The notes beneath the pieces were generated by a model that saw only the letters and a list, made by a program, of their open reading frames with translations, searched no databases and was not told the DNA's origin. Positions 8,379-21,461 of a stretch of 64,000 nt of DNA are shown in pieces; the first letter of the stretch is position 1; each line of letters begins with the position of its first letter. The stretch is from Chitinibacter sp. FCG-7 (GTDB lineage Bacteria > Pseudomonadota > Gammaproteobacteria > Burkholderiales > Chitinibacteraceae): assembly GCF_040047665.1 (NCBI RefSeq), contig NZ_CP157355.1, positions 1,798,001 through 1,862,000 on the forward strand. The letters run 5' to 3'. Position numbers and translations under genes: made by a program.

Positions 8379-9293
8379 TTATTCTTCGAGCAGGCAGTTG
8401 AAAATATAGTGCTCGATCACCAGCCTTGCGCTTGGCTCCAATGGATCAAACTCAACGCCGTATTGAGCCGTGATCGCGGGCGGGTCGATATGGCAGTTGC
8501 GTACTTTGCCGCTGATGATCATGGTGTGATCTTCGCCTGCGGCGGGCAGGCGCATGGCGATATTGAGCTGTTGCTCGGCTTCCAGCTTTAATTTGGCGCC
8601 TTCCAGCATGGCGCCGGTGGCCGACAGATTGGTGATTTTGGCTGGCGTCTGCTTTAAGCCCTCGGCGCTGATGCTGACGATCAGATTGCTATTGACCCGA
8701 AAACTGTTGCGTAACTGGTGGATTTCCAGCTTGTCCGGCCAGCTTAAATGCAGATAGGGGAACGGCGTAAAGCAGACTTTTTCCACCAGTCCCTGAAAGC
8801 TCACCACATCTTTGCCAGCGATGGCTTTGACCTTGAGTGATTCGCCTTCGCGAAACGGCAAAATCGCGCCTTGGGCGTTGAGCGTGCTGATCAGTACGCC
8901 GCTTTTTTCCAGCCAGCCTATCAGTTTGACCGAGGCTTTGGGTTTGAGCGGATCGCCCAGCGATTGCACATGCAGCGTTGCGTTCGGCTGCAGCTTCACC
9001 TGAGCCAGGTGCCGGGCGCTGCGCACAGGTTTGGCTGGCGCTTCAATCACGTCCTGCGGAATGATGCTGCTGGGGTTCAGGCTGGGCGCAGGGCGCGGTT
9101 TGCGTGTGGCCGCCTGCCACAGCGGGTTGCGAAACAGGCCTTGCTCACAAATCTGGGCCAGCTGCTTCTCGTTCTGGATAATTTGCCCTTCCCTGAGCAA
9201 GAGTTGGTGCTGCCCATCGTAAATCGGATAGCTTAAAGGCACGCCGATTTGCAAATCCTGCTTGCGCACGGGCTGAAGGGCGGAGTTGGTCAT
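8379..9293 (-). CDS. PilZ domain protein, YcgR-like c-di-GMP receptor
   Basis: About 304 residues. The C-terminal half carries a PilZ domain with both c-di-GMP-binding motifs: RNSFR (RxxxR) and NLSATG (D/NxSxxG), about 40 residues apart. A YcgR-like N-terminal domain precedes it (GEGESLKVKAIAGKDVVSF-type beta segments, KVCFTPFPYLHLSWPD). Such proteins bind cyclic di-GMP and act on flagellar motors or exopolysaccharide machinery in the cytoplasm. The two GGDEF proteins elsewhere in this window could supply the ligand. The start is uncertain: ATG 9293 or an upstream TTG at 9335, neither with a clear ribosome site. Confidence 0.82.
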   Translation of the reverse strand: MTNSALQPVRKQDLQIGVPLSYPIYDGQHQLLLREGQIIQNEKQLAQICEQGLFRNPLWQAATRKPRPAPSLNPSSIIPQDVIEAPAKPVRSARHLAQVKLQPNATLHVQSLGDPLKPKASVKLIGWLEKSGVLISTLNAQGAILPFREGESLKVKAIAGKDVVSFQGLVEKVCFTPFPYLHLSWPDKLEIHQLRNSFRVNSNLIVSISAEGLKQTPAKITNLSATGAMLEGAKLKLEAEQQLNIAMRLPAAGEDHTMIISGKVRNCHIDPPAITAQYGVEFDPLEPSARLVIEHYIFNCLLEE

Positions 9294-9427
9294 GTTGTAC
9301 AGATCGCTCAAAAGGATATAGTGGTTGTAATCCAATTCTTACTACGCGCCAAGTATCAGCCGACCTGCGTTGCAGTTTGCCGACGTGTTAACATTTCCGG
9401 CTTCGCCTGATACAAAGTTGTGCCCAG

Positions 9428-11446
9428 ATGTTGCATCTACTCAATGCCCCCCAACGCGCTGCTGTGCAGTATTTATCCGGCCCCTGTCTAGTGCTGGCTG
9501 GCGCGGGTTCGGGCAAAACGCGCGTGATTACGCAAAAGATTGCCTACCTGATCGAAACAGCCGGCATGGATGCGCGCAATATCGCGGCGATTACCTTTAC
9601 CAATAAAGCCGCGCGCGAGATGCAAGAGCGGGTGGCCACCTTGCTGCCGCCCGAGCGTCTGCGTGGGCTCACTGTGTCGACCTTTCACAGTCTGGGCATG
9701 AAAATCCTGCGCGAAGAAGCGCCACACTTGGGCTACAAGCCCAAGTTTTCGATTCTGGATTCGGCCGATGCCAATAAAATCATTGCCGATCAGTTGGTCA
9801 CCACCGACAAGGCGCTGATACGCCAAACGGCCAGCCATATTTCAATGCTGAAAAATGACCGCATCTCGCCGGATAAGGCAATGGCGATGGCTACCTCCGA
9901 GGGCGAATTGCAATTGGCCAAAATTTACCGCGCCTACCAAGACACGCTATTTGCGTATCAGGCGGTGGATTTTGACGATCTGATTCGTTTGCCGGTCGAT
10001 TTGTTTGAAGACAATGAAGAAGTATTAAAGAAATGGCGCAATAAGCTGCGCTATCTACTGATCGACGAATACCAAGACACCAACACCACACAGTATCAAC
10101 TAGTAAAGTTGCTCACCGACATCACCGGCTATTTCACCGCCGTGGGCGACGACGACCAGAGTATTTATGCCTGGCGCGGTGCTAACGTTGAAAATCTGAA
10201 TCTGCTGAAAACGGATTTTCCAAAACTCGAAGTGATTAAGCTCGAGCAAAACTACCGCTCGGTGGCGCGCATCTTGCGCTGCGCCAACGCGGTGATTGGC
10301 CATAACCCCAAATTATTCGAGAAAAAACTGTGGTCCGAGCTGGGCGAGGGTGATCTGATCAAGGTGGTGGAAACCAAGAGCGACGAAGACGAAGCCAAAT
10401 GCGTGGCCGATCGTTTGCGCCAGCATATGCTGCTTAATCGTACTTCGTATAAAGATTACGCGATTTTGTATCGCGGCAACTTTCAGGCGCGCATCGTTGA
10501 GGCGCAGCTACGCAATGACAAGATTCCCTATGTAATGGCCGCGGGCGAGAGCTTTTTTGATCGCGCCGAGATTAAAGACATCCTGGCTTACCTGCGTTTG
10601 ATCGCGAATGAGAATGACGATCCGGCATTTATCCGCGCCGTTACCACGCCCAAACGCGGCATCGGCAATGTGACATTAGAAAAACTAGGGGCATATGCTG
10701 CTAGCCGGCAGATTTCCTTGTTTGCAGCGGTATACGAGGAGGGGTTTATTCACCAGATTCAAGCTGCGCAAAATGACATGCTGCACACCTTCTGTCTGTT
10801 CATTGGCAAACTGCAAGCGCGCGCCGAGCGCGAACCGGCAGGGCAACTCTTGCAAGAGCTATTGGGTGCGATTGATTACGAAGCCTGGCTGTACGAGACC
10901 GAAGAGCAAAAACCGGCCGAGAATAAATGGAAGAGTATTCTTGATCTGGCTGGCTGGATAAATAAGAAAGGCGAAGAAGATGGCAAGAGTCTGATCGAGA
11001 TCGTGCAGACGATCGCGATTATCACGATGCTCGAAGGACGCGACGAAGAAGAAGTCGATGCGGTGCGGCTGTCGACGTTGCACGCCAGCAAAGGCCTAGA
11101 GTACCCACACGTATTCTTAATTGGTTGCGAAGAAGATATCTTGCCGCACCAAAACTCGATCGAATCAGGCATGGTCGAAGAAGAGCGCCGCCTGATGTAC
11201 GTGGGCATCACCCGCGCGCAACGTAGCCTGACGATTACCTATTGCAGCAAGCGCCGTCGCTCCGGTGAATGGCAAATTACTCGCCCGAGCCGCTTTCTGG
11301 ATGAAATGTCAGTCGGCGATGTGCACTTTAGCGGTCGCCTATCTGAAAAATACGCACCAACCGCCGAAATTAAAAAAGAACACGCCAGCCGCGCTGCAAT
11401 GTTAATGGGTAGCTTGAACGCACTGATTCCTTCGGCCAAGCGCTAA
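9428..11446 (+). CDS. rep: ATP-dependent DNA helicase Rep
   Basis: A 672-residue superfamily 1A 3'-5' helicase, the same length as E. coli Rep. It has Walker A AGAGSGKT (residues 24-31), motif Ia AITFTNKAAREM, motif II DEYQDTN, motif III GDDDQSIYAWRGA, motif IV YRS, and C-terminal motifs V/VI ending in RLMYVGITRAQ. Its N-terminus (LNAPQRAAVQYLSGPCLVL) resembles Rep more than UvrD. Rep removes proteins ahead of the replication fork and restarts stalled forks. It is followed by a strong terminator and then the rrn promoter region in the same direction. Confidence 0.93.
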   Translation: MLHLLNAPQRAAVQYLSGPCLVLAGAGSGKTRVITQKIAYLIETAGMDARNIAAITFTNKAAREMQERVATLLPPERLRGLTVSTFHSLGMKILREEAPHLGYKPKFSILDSADANKIIADQLVTTDKALIRQTASHISMLKNDRISPDKAMAMATSEGELQLAKIYRAYQDTLFAYQAVDFDDLIRLPVDLFEDNEEVLKKWRNKLRYLLIDEYQDTNTTQYQLVKLLTDITGYFTAVGDDDQSIYAWRGANVENLNLLKTDFPKLEVIKLEQNYRSVARILRCANAVIGHNPKLFEKKLWSELGEGDLIKVVETKSDEDEAKCVADRLRQHMLLNRTSYKDYAILYRGNFQARIVEAQLRNDKIPYVMAAGESFFDRAEIKDILAYLRLIANENDDPAFIRAVTTPKRGIGNVTLEKLGAYAASRQISLFAAVYEEGFIHQIQAAQNDMLHTFCLFIGKLQARAEREPAGQLLQELLGAIDYEAWLYETEEQKPAENKWKSILDLAGWINKKGEEDGKSLIEIVQTIAIITMLEGRDEEEVDAVRLSTLHASKGLEYPHVFLIGCEEDILPHQNSIESGMVEEERRLMYVGITRAQRSLTITYCSKRRRSGEWQITRPSRFLDEMSVGDVHFSGRLSEKYAPTAEIKKEHASRAAMLMGSLNALIPSAKR

Positions 11447-11480
11447 TCAAGTACCGTTTTACCCCTATTTATTCAGAAAA

Positions 11481-11511
11481 CTCAGCCCGCGCCAGCGGGC
11501 TGAGTGCTTTT
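11481..11511 (+). terminator. terminator of rep
   Basis: CTCAGCCCGC-GCCA-GCGGGCTGAG, a 10-bp perfect stem, followed by TGCTTTT. It insulates the rrn promoter from read-through. Confidence 0.9.
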
Positions 11512-11717
11512 CGAATCTGGTTTTGCTCGGTTTGAGTGTTCTGTTTCGTTGTTTCTGCCCACTGCGCGCAATTTTTGCTGGTTTTTCCGCGTTTTGCTGA
11601 GCGTTTCGCTGGTGCTGTTGTTTGTCTTTCTGCGCTTTTTGCCAAAATAATTCGATTTTCGTTTCCTTTCCGATCAATCACTTAGCACCTTTGTTGGATT
11701 TTCTTCGCCGATAGGTG
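11512..11717. other. T/G-rich region upstream of rrn promoter
   Basis: This is a pyrimidine-rich stretch with many TTT and GCTG/GTTT runs. Two overlapping minus-strand frames of about 70 codons exist, but their Gln/Lys/Thr-rich translations look like composition artefacts. I see no gene. An A/T tract upstream of a rRNA promoter could act as an UP element, but no clear one is visible next to the -35. Confidence 0.5.
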
Positions 11718-11746
11718 TTGACGACTTCTAGGGGCGTGGGTATAGT
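11718..11746 (+). promoter_or_regulatory. rrn P1-type sigma-70 promoter
   Basis: -35 TTGACG (11718-11723), a 17-nt spacer, -10 TATAGT (11741-11746), then the GC-rich discriminator TCGGCC expected of a stringently controlled rRNA promoter. It lies about 230 nt before 16S. Confidence 0.85.
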
Positions 11747-11806
11747 TCGGCCTCTCTGCTGATGACGCAGCGAAACGAAGTAGTCGTTTCTCTGGTTGTT
11801 CAGCCC

Positions 11807-11818
11807 GATCTTTAACAA
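11807..11818 (+). promoter_or_regulatory. boxA antitermination site in rrn leader
   Basis: GATCTTTAACAA matches the ribosomal boxA (TGCTCTTTAACA), which recruits NusB/NusE for antitermination. A second boxA occurs in the 16S-23S spacer. Confidence 0.8.
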
Positions 11819-11822
11819 ATTA

Positions 11823-11846
11823 CAGCCGATGAGTGTGAGTGCTTGA
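11823..11846 (+). other. 5' arm of 16S RNase III processing stem
   Basis: These 24 nt (starting CAGCCGATGAGTGTGAG) are complementary to 13528-13551 after 16S, with one G-U pair and no mismatches. Together they bracket 16S in the precursor as the usual RNase III substrate. Confidence 0.85.
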
Positions 11847-11974
11847 TTCGTAAGTCAAATCAAGTGCTTGCACTCAATTGAAAAGAAAATTGAAAGACAA
11901 ATTCTTCGGAATTTATCTCGCAGTTTCTTTGAGTATTGAAGTACAAGCCAAGTAGTACATTTAGCTTAGAGATT

Positions 11975-13509
<1,535 letters not shown>

Positions 13510-13527
13510 AAGAGAAAGACCTGCGGG

Positions 13528-13551
13528 TCAAGTACTCACACTCATCGGCTG
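13528..13551 (+). other. 3' arm of 16S RNase III processing stem
   Basis: TCAAGTACTCACACTCATCG and following bases pair with 11823-11846 over 24 positions. Confidence 0.85.
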
Positions 13552-13627
13552 TAGATTTTGAAGATACAGAGAAAGTAGCTGAGCAATGAAGCAATTCATT
13601 GTTGGGTTACGGACTTGGTTGGAAGCT

Positions 13628-13704
13628 GGGTCAGTAGCTCAGTCGGTTAGAGCACCGTCTTGATAAGGCGGGGGTCGCTGGTTCGATTCCAGCTTGACCC
13701 ACCA
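13628..13704 (+). tRNA. ileT: tRNA-Ile (GAT), in rrn spacer
   Basis: 77 nt with encoded CCA. The acceptor GGGTCAG pairs with TTGACCC, the anticodon loop reads CTTGATAA (GAT), and the T-loop is GGTTCGATTCC. It is the first spacer tRNA. Confidence 0.98.
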
Positions 13705-13742
13705 TTGATTCATCAGTGGAAACAGCTTAGTAATGCCAGATT

Positions 13743-13818
13743 GGGGGATTAGCTCAGTTGGGAGAGCACCTGCTTTGCAAGCAGGGGGTCGTCGGTTCGA
13801 TCCCGTCATCCTCCACCA
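13743..13818 (+). tRNA. alaT: tRNA-Ala (TGC), in rrn spacer
   Basis: 76 nt with encoded CCA. The acceptor GGGGGAT pairs with ATCCTCC, the anticodon loop reads CTTTGCAA (TGC), and the T-loop is GGTTCGATCCC. The Ile-Ala order is usual in Proteobacteria. Confidence 0.98.
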
Positions 13819-13826
13819 ATCAAACT

Positions 13827-14140
13827 GTGAGGTGTTAGGCGTGAAGAGTAAGGTGTAAAACCTGTTCCAAACTAGCTTAAACGAGATATCACAATTGAAG
13901 CAATTAACACCGTTAGTTGTTTGAATTCTGATTTCTTAAATCAGCGGCGATTTAATTGGCTGTATCGTTCTTTAACAAAATAGAAGAAGTAATATCTCCT
14001 AATTAAACAATGTAGGAGTGAAGTTGGGTTTGAGGTTTACGCCTCACGCCTTACGCCTCACTCCTTACAGTATGAAATTGGGTTGATTGTATCTGCTAGT
14101 CGAAAGACTAGCCGTTGAATAGCCTGAGAAACTATTCAAC
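13827..14140 (+). other. second half of 16S-23S spacer
   Basis: It contains a boxA (GTTCTTTAACAA, 13967-13978) and the small hairpins CTAGTC-GAAA-GACTAG (14096-14111) and GTTGAATAG/CTATTCAAC (14114-14140). Two G/T-rich tracts are roughly complementary to each other (13827-13863 and 14031-14067), the latter reading GCCTCACGCCTTACGCCTCA. I see no further gene. Confidence 0.7.
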
Positions 14141-14182
14141 AAGTCGTAAATACCGATACTCTAAACCGAGATCACGGTAAAA

Positions 14183-14198
14183 CGTGTTTGAGGTTATA

Positions 14199-14207
<9 letters not shown>
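14183..14207 (+). other. 5' arm of 23S processing stem
   Basis: CGTGTTTGAGGTTATAGGAT and following bases pair with 17076-17100 over 25 nt with two G-U pairs and one mismatch. The mature 23S ends lie inside this stem. Confidence 0.8.
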
Positions 14208-17084
<2,877 letters not shown>

Positions 17085-17243
17085 TATAACCTGAGACGCG
17101 TTATGCGATGAAGGTGCAATCGACCCGATTGCGAATTGTTGAATAAAGAGATGAACCGGAAGCATGCGAATGCGACTGATGAAAGATTACTTCTTCTATT
17201 GATTTCGAGTAGTTGTTTGAAAAAACAGCGACTCACCCAGTTT

Positions 17244-17360
17244 TGTCTGGTGACCATAGCGAGGTGGTCCCACTCCTTCCCATCCCGAACAGGACAGTGA
17301 AACGCCTCAGCGCCGATGATAGTGCGGATTGCCCGTGTGAAAGTAGGTCATTGCCAGACT
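17244..17360 (+). rRNA. rrf: 5S ribosomal RNA (second rrn operon)
   Basis: Identical to the copy at 965-1081, with the same spacing after 23S. Confidence 0.95.
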
Positions 17361-17377
17361 ACCCTAAGAAAGCCAGA

Positions 17378-17405
17378 AGCCCAGTTCGAAAGAGCTGGGC
17401 TTTTT
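17378..17405 (+). terminator. rho-independent terminator of second rrn operon
   Basis: Same AGCCCAGTTC-GAAA-GAGCTGGGCT hairpin with T-tract as after the first 5S. Identity between the two rrn copies continues to 17411 and then breaks down. Confidence 0.93.
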
Positions 17406-17435
17406 GCTGTCTGCGAGATCAGTAGGGGATAGAGT

Positions 17436-17484
17436 GGGTATGTGGCTGAAGGGCATTCTAAACCTTATTTTCAGCCATATACCT
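17436..17484. repeat. palindromic repeat after rrn, long perfect stem
   Basis: GGTATGTGGCTGAA (17437-17450) pairs with TTCAGCCATATACC along 14 bp with one G-U pair around a ~20-nt loop. The GGGTAT/ATACC ends place it in the dispersed family. The diverged counterpart after the first rrn is at 1169-1214. Confidence 0.6.
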
Positions 17485-17790
17485 CCGTTGCTTGATTTGA
17501 CCATTGAGTGGCTCAATGGTGGTCTGCTCGCTCGGCTGCACGCACCAGCTTGCGAAAGACGCAACGTGTGTTGCCGGTGTGAGTAGATCAAGCAATTCAT
17601 TCAATGAACGCCCAACGCTTTTTTTCCTGGGCGTGATGAGTAGACTTTCCCTCCCAGAGTGAGCATTACATATTCGCTTGGATCGGTGCCTCGCTAGATG
17701 ACTTGAACTGTAACTGCCAAATTGATATAGCGGCGCAGTGGGACGAATGTCATCAAGATCCTGCTCTGGAGGTGAAAAAGAGCCTCTTGC
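17485..17790. other. intergenic region with nested inverted repeats
   Basis: A 9-bp inverted repeat, TTGCTTGAT (17488-17496) and ATCAAGCAA (17587-17595), encloses a perfect hairpin ACCATTGAG-TGG-CTCAATGGT (17500-17520). I see no gene, and no clear terminator for the mgtE gene ending at 17791. Confidence 0.5.
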
Positions 17791-19227
17791 TTACATCAAA
17801 AACACCGTGGCCAGCCCGAGGAAAATAAAGAATCCCAGGCTGTCGGTCAGTGCGGTGATCATCACCGATGAGCCGTAGGCGGGGTCGCGGCCGAATTTTT
17901 GCATCGTGAGCGGAACAAACAGGCCAACGAGTGCGGCGACCATCATATTGAGCAGCATGGCGGCGGTCATCACCAGCCCCAGATCCCACTTGCCGTACAG
18001 CGCCCATGCGATCAGGCCGAGTACGCCGCCCCAGACCACGCCGTTAATGAGCGCTATGCCCAACTCTTTGAGCAGTAACATGCGCGTGTTTGAGGTGGTG
18101 ATTTGCCCGAGCGCTAGGCCGCGAATAATCAGCGTGGTTGTTTGCGTGCCGGTATTGCCGCCGATGCCCGAGACAATCGGCATCAGCGCGGCGAGCGCGA
18201 CCAGATGGGCGATGGTGTCTTCAAACACGCCGATGACGCGGCTGGCGATAAAAGCCGTGCAGATATTGATGGCCAGCCACGGCCAGCGGTTTTTGACGGC
18301 CTTGCCGACGCTGGAAAACAGGTCTTCATCTTTCAGACCGGCCAGCGACAATACTTCGGCCTCGGATTCCTCGCGGATGACGTCGACCATCTGATCGACG
18401 GTGATGCGGCCGATGACTTTGTGGTTGGAATCGACGACTGGGGCAGAAACCAGATCGTAGCGCTCGAACGCTTGCGCGGCTTCACCCGCGTCGTCAAAGG
18501 GCTGGAAAATAACGACGTCGTCGGCCATTACATCCCCTACGTATTGCTCTGGATCGCTTACTAGCAGTTTATTCAGGGGCAATACCCCCTTGATGATTTC
18601 TTCATCATCGACCACAAACAATTTATCCGTATGCGTCGGCAGCTCGTCAAAACGGCGCAAATAGCGCAACACCACTTCCAGCCGCACATCGGCGCGGATG
18701 GTGACCATCTCGAAATCCATCAGCGCGCCGACCTGATCGTCGGTGTACGACATCGCCGATTGCACTTCGGCGCGATCTTCCGCGTCCAGCGTGCCAAGAA
18801 CTTCGCTTTGCACTGCCTGCGGCAGATCGGGCACCAGATCGGCCAGCTCGTCGGTATCGAGCTGCCCGGCGGCGGCGACCATTTCGTGCGGTGCCATATC
18901 GGCCAGCAGCGATTCGCGCACCGCGTCGGAGACTTCGAGCAGAATCTCGCCATCGTCTTCAGCATCGACCAAACCCCAGATCGTCAGGCGATCCGCTGGC
19001 GGGAGGGCTTCCAGAATATGCGCGATGTCAGCTGGGTGTAGCGCGGCCAGCTTCATTTGCAATTCGGTCAGGTTTTGCCGGTGAACCAGCTGCTCGACCA
19101 GATCGTGTTTCGGGCCTTCCTGCTTGTGCACCATATTCTCGACCAGCTTGTGGCGCTCGAGCAGGCGGATGACTTGTTGCAAGCTTTCTTGCAGGCTTTC
19201 TTGCGGTTTGCGGCTAATCACGGTCAT
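17791..19227 (-). CDS. mgtE: magnesium transporter MgtE
   Basis: A 478-residue Mg2+ channel/transporter. The cytoplasmic N-domain (about 50-155) is the MgtE superhelix, two CBS domains follow (about 160-285: MTIRADVRL-type and VSAPVVDSNHKVIGRITVDQ), and the five-helix membrane domain contains PIVSGIGGNTGTQTT and SSVMITALTDSLGF with the conserved acidic residue. The N- and CBS domains bind Mg2+ and close the pore when internal Mg2+ is high. The second Mg2+ transporter, CorA, is 2.2 kb away on the other strand. Confidence 0.95.
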   Translation of the reverse strand: MTVISRKPQESLQESLQQVIRLLERHKLVENMVHKQEGPKHDLVEQLVHRQNLTELQMKLAALHPADIAHILEALPPADRLTIWGLVDAEDDGEILLEVSDAVRESLLADMAPHEMVAAAGQLDTDELADLVPDLPQAVQSEVLGTLDAEDRAEVQSAMSYTDDQVGALMDFEMVTIRADVRLEVVLRYLRRFDELPTHTDKLFVVDDEEIIKGVLPLNKLLVSDPEQYVGDVMADDVVIFQPFDDAGEAAQAFERYDLVSAPVVDSNHKVIGRITVDQMVDVIREESEAEVLSLAGLKDEDLFSSVGKAVKNRWPWLAINICTAFIASRVIGVFEDTIAHLVALAALMPIVSGIGGNTGTQTTTLIIRGLALGQITTSNTRMLLLKELGIALINGVVWGGVLGLIAWALYGKWDLGLVMTAAMLLNMMVAALVGLFVPLTMQKFGRDPAYGSSVMITALTDSLGFFIFLGLATVFLM

Positions 19228-19453
19228 GGGCGAAATCCGGCTGGCGACGCCATTTTGCTTGGGCGGCGTCGCAGGTCTATTGGTGCGCTGCAGTGTAGCA
19301 TGGGGGCGTGAAAGCTTTGTGATTGCGGCCTGGGTAGTTTGTCATGTCGCGCCCAGGTACTGATTGGCGGCTGGGTTGGACTTTGCCATTTTTCTGTCAT
19401 ATTGAGCGCCTATCATCGTGGCTTTATTGAGTTTTACACACAGGAATTGCGCA

Positions 19454-21175
19454 ATGAAACGCTGGCTGGCACTAGGTAGCACCGCTTTGATCATGAACCC
19501 GCTGTTTGCTGCCGAGCCAGCGCCGCTGGTGCTTAATTTGCTGGGGCGTTACAGCACCGGGGTCTTTGAGAAAAGCGCGGCCGAGATTCCGGCGTTTGAT
19601 CCGGCGTCCAAGCGTGCTTTTGTCGTGAATGCACAAAAAGGCGTGGTTGATGTGCTGGATTTGCGCGATCCGAACCAGCCGGTTGCGCTGGGCGAATTGT
19701 CGGCTACGGCGGTCTTGCCGCAGGCGGTGGTCAATAGCGTGGCGGTGAAGAACGGCATCGTGGCGATTGCGATTGAAGCGCCGGTAAAAACCAATCCGGG
19801 CAAGGTGGCGTTTTATCGCGCGGCAGATTTAAGCCTGATCAGCCATGTTGGCGTTGGGGCGCAACCGGATATGCTGACCTTTAGCCCGGATGGCAAAAGC
19901 GTCGTGGTGGCCAATGAAGGCGAGCCAAGCGTCGATTACCAGATCGACCCTGAAGGCTCGGTGAGTATCATCAATATCCAGAATCTGAAAAAACCAGCGG
20001 TGCGCACGGCGGATTTCCGCGCCTTCAATGGCCGCGAAAAACAGCTGCGTGACGCGGGTGTGCGCATCTACGGCCCCTACGCCAGCGCGGCGCAGGATCT
20101 GGAGCCGGAATACATCACCATTTCTGCCGACAGCAAAACGGCGTGGGTGACGCTGCAGGAGAATAACGCCCTGGCCAAGGTTGATCTCAAGCAGGCCAAG
20201 GTGAGCGATGTGCTGCCATTGGGCTTTAAAGATCATGGCGTCGAAGGTAATGGGCTGGACGTCAGTGACAAAGATAAGAAGATTAATATCCGCAGCTGGG
20301 CTGGCGTAAAAGGTATGTATCAGCCGGACAGTATTGCCAGCTATAGCGTTGCGGGCAATACCTACCTGGTGCTGGCCAACGAAGGCGATGCCCGTGCCTG
20401 GGGTGAGGACGACAAAGCCTACTGGGCGGGCGATGCCGCGAAAGGTTTTGTTGAAGAAATCCGCGTGAAACATCTGCTGCACAAGGATGGTTTTGCCGGC
20501 CAGAAAGAGCTGCCACCCCAACTGGCCAAACTGGCCAAAGGGGCGGTGCTCAATCCGGCGGTATTTGCTTACTGCGGCGCAAGCGTGCAAAGCGCAGGTG
20601 ATTGTATTGATGATGAGCAGCTCGGTCGGCTGACCGTGAGCTGGACGCAGGGCTATCAGGTGGGTGACGATGGTTTGCCCAAGCTTAACGCCGAAGGCAA
20701 GCTGGTGTACGACCAGCTCTTTGCTCAGGGCGGCCGTTCATTCTCGATCCGCGATGCCAACGGCAAGCTGGTGTGGGATTCGGGTGATCAGTTCGAGCAG
20801 CAACTGGCCAAGATCGAGCCGAAGTTTTTCAACACCAATCACGGCAAAACCGCGTTTGACGATCGCAGCGACAATAAAGGCCCTGAGCCGGAAGGCTTGG
20901 CGGTTGGCCAGATTGGCGAGCGCACTTATGCCTTTATCGGTCTGGAGCGCATAAGCGGCGTTATGATGTACGACATCAGCAATCCGGCCGCGCCGACGTT
21001 TGCCGGCTACACCAGCACGCGCAACTTTGAAGCCAAAGAGCTGGCCGCAGCAGGTGATCTGGGGCCGGAAGGGCTGGCCTTTGTTGCCGAAAAAGATTCG
21101 CCCACTGGCGAGCCCTTGCTGATTGTTGGTAATGAAGTCAGCGGTACAACGGCGATTTTCTCCATCATCCAATAA
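19454..21175 (+). CDS. choice-of-anchor I / alkaline-phosphatase-like secreted beta-propeller protein
   Basis: A 573-residue exported protein with a signal peptide (KRWLALGSTALIMNPLFA). It has the choice-of-anchor I layout: propeller-type segments such as GAQPDMLTFSPDGKSVVVA followed by NEGEPS, EPEYITISADSKTAWVTLQE, PDSIASYSVAGNTYLVLANE, and C-terminal GPEPEGLAVGQIGERTYAF and GPEGLAFV. Family members are extracellular and some were annotated as alkaline phosphatases; the catalytic role is not established. The start at 19454 has AGGAATT upstream and is preferred to the ATG at 19418, which lacks a signal sequence. It is followed by two hairpins, with no obvious operon partner. Confidence 0.82.
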   Translation: MKRWLALGSTALIMNPLFAAEPAPLVLNLLGRYSTGVFEKSAAEIPAFDPASKRAFVVNAQKGVVDVLDLRDPNQPVALGELSATAVLPQAVVNSVAVKNGIVAIAIEAPVKTNPGKVAFYRAADLSLISHVGVGAQPDMLTFSPDGKSVVVANEGEPSVDYQIDPEGSVSIINIQNLKKPAVRTADFRAFNGREKQLRDAGVRIYGPYASAAQDLEPEYITISADSKTAWVTLQENNALAKVDLKQAKVSDVLPLGFKDHGVEGNGLDVSDKDKKINIRSWAGVKGMYQPDSIASYSVAGNTYLVLANEGDARAWGEDDKAYWAGDAAKGFVEEIRVKHLLHKDGFAGQKELPPQLAKLAKGAVLNPAVFAYCGASVQSAGDCIDDEQLGRLTVSWTQGYQVGDDGLPKLNAEGKLVYDQLFAQGGRSFSIRDANGKLVWDSGDQFEQQLAKIEPKFFNTNHGKTAFDDRSDNKGPEPEGLAVGQIGERTYAFIGLERISGVMMYDISNPAAPTFAGYTSTRNFEAKELAAAGDLGPEGLAFVAEKDSPTGEPLLIVGNEVSGTTAIFSIIQ

Positions 21176-21205
21176 CGTCCTCAGTAATGTCCTAAGTCAT
21201 GCCGT

Positions 21206-21288
21206 AGCCTGAGCCCTGTGAGGCTCAGGCTGGGTCAATTCGATTACGGGTATCTCCTGCCAGTACAGGCTGTGCAGGCTGTACTGGC
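21206..21288 (+). terminator. two consecutive hairpins after the secreted propeller gene
   Basis: AGCCTGAGCC-CTGTGA-GGCTCAGGCT (21206-21231) and GCCAGTACAG...CTGTACTGGC (21259-21288) are both perfect 10-bp stems. Neither has a T-tract, so they may act as mRNA 3'-end stabilisers or a rho-aided terminator. Confidence 0.5.
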
Positions 21289-21461
21289 GGCGAAGCCCGC
21301 TCTGCAATCGGCAAGCCTCGCCTGTATTGTTATCCCGTCTGCGCTTGAGCGTGCGCTTCACTTTATCTGCCGCCAGATCACACGCCTTGATCACCCCAGT
21401 CCGCCGTGGCTGCCGTATAATCGCGCCCATTCGCATGATTTACCTGCAAGGCGCTTTTTCC

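Noticed and set aside
11465..11681. Two overlapping ~70-codon minus-strand frames upstream of the rrn promoter
   Set aside because: Low-complexity Gln/Lys/Thr translations in two frames at once indicate biased composition, not a gene.
11737..11746. GGGTATAG in the rrn promoter as a family member
   Set aside because: It is the -10 box with a perfect 17-nt spacer to TTGACG and has no partner arm.
18575..18592. CAGGGGCAATACCCCC in mgtE as a repeat
   Set aside because: A short match inside a well-conserved coding region; GCAATACC is a common codon pair.
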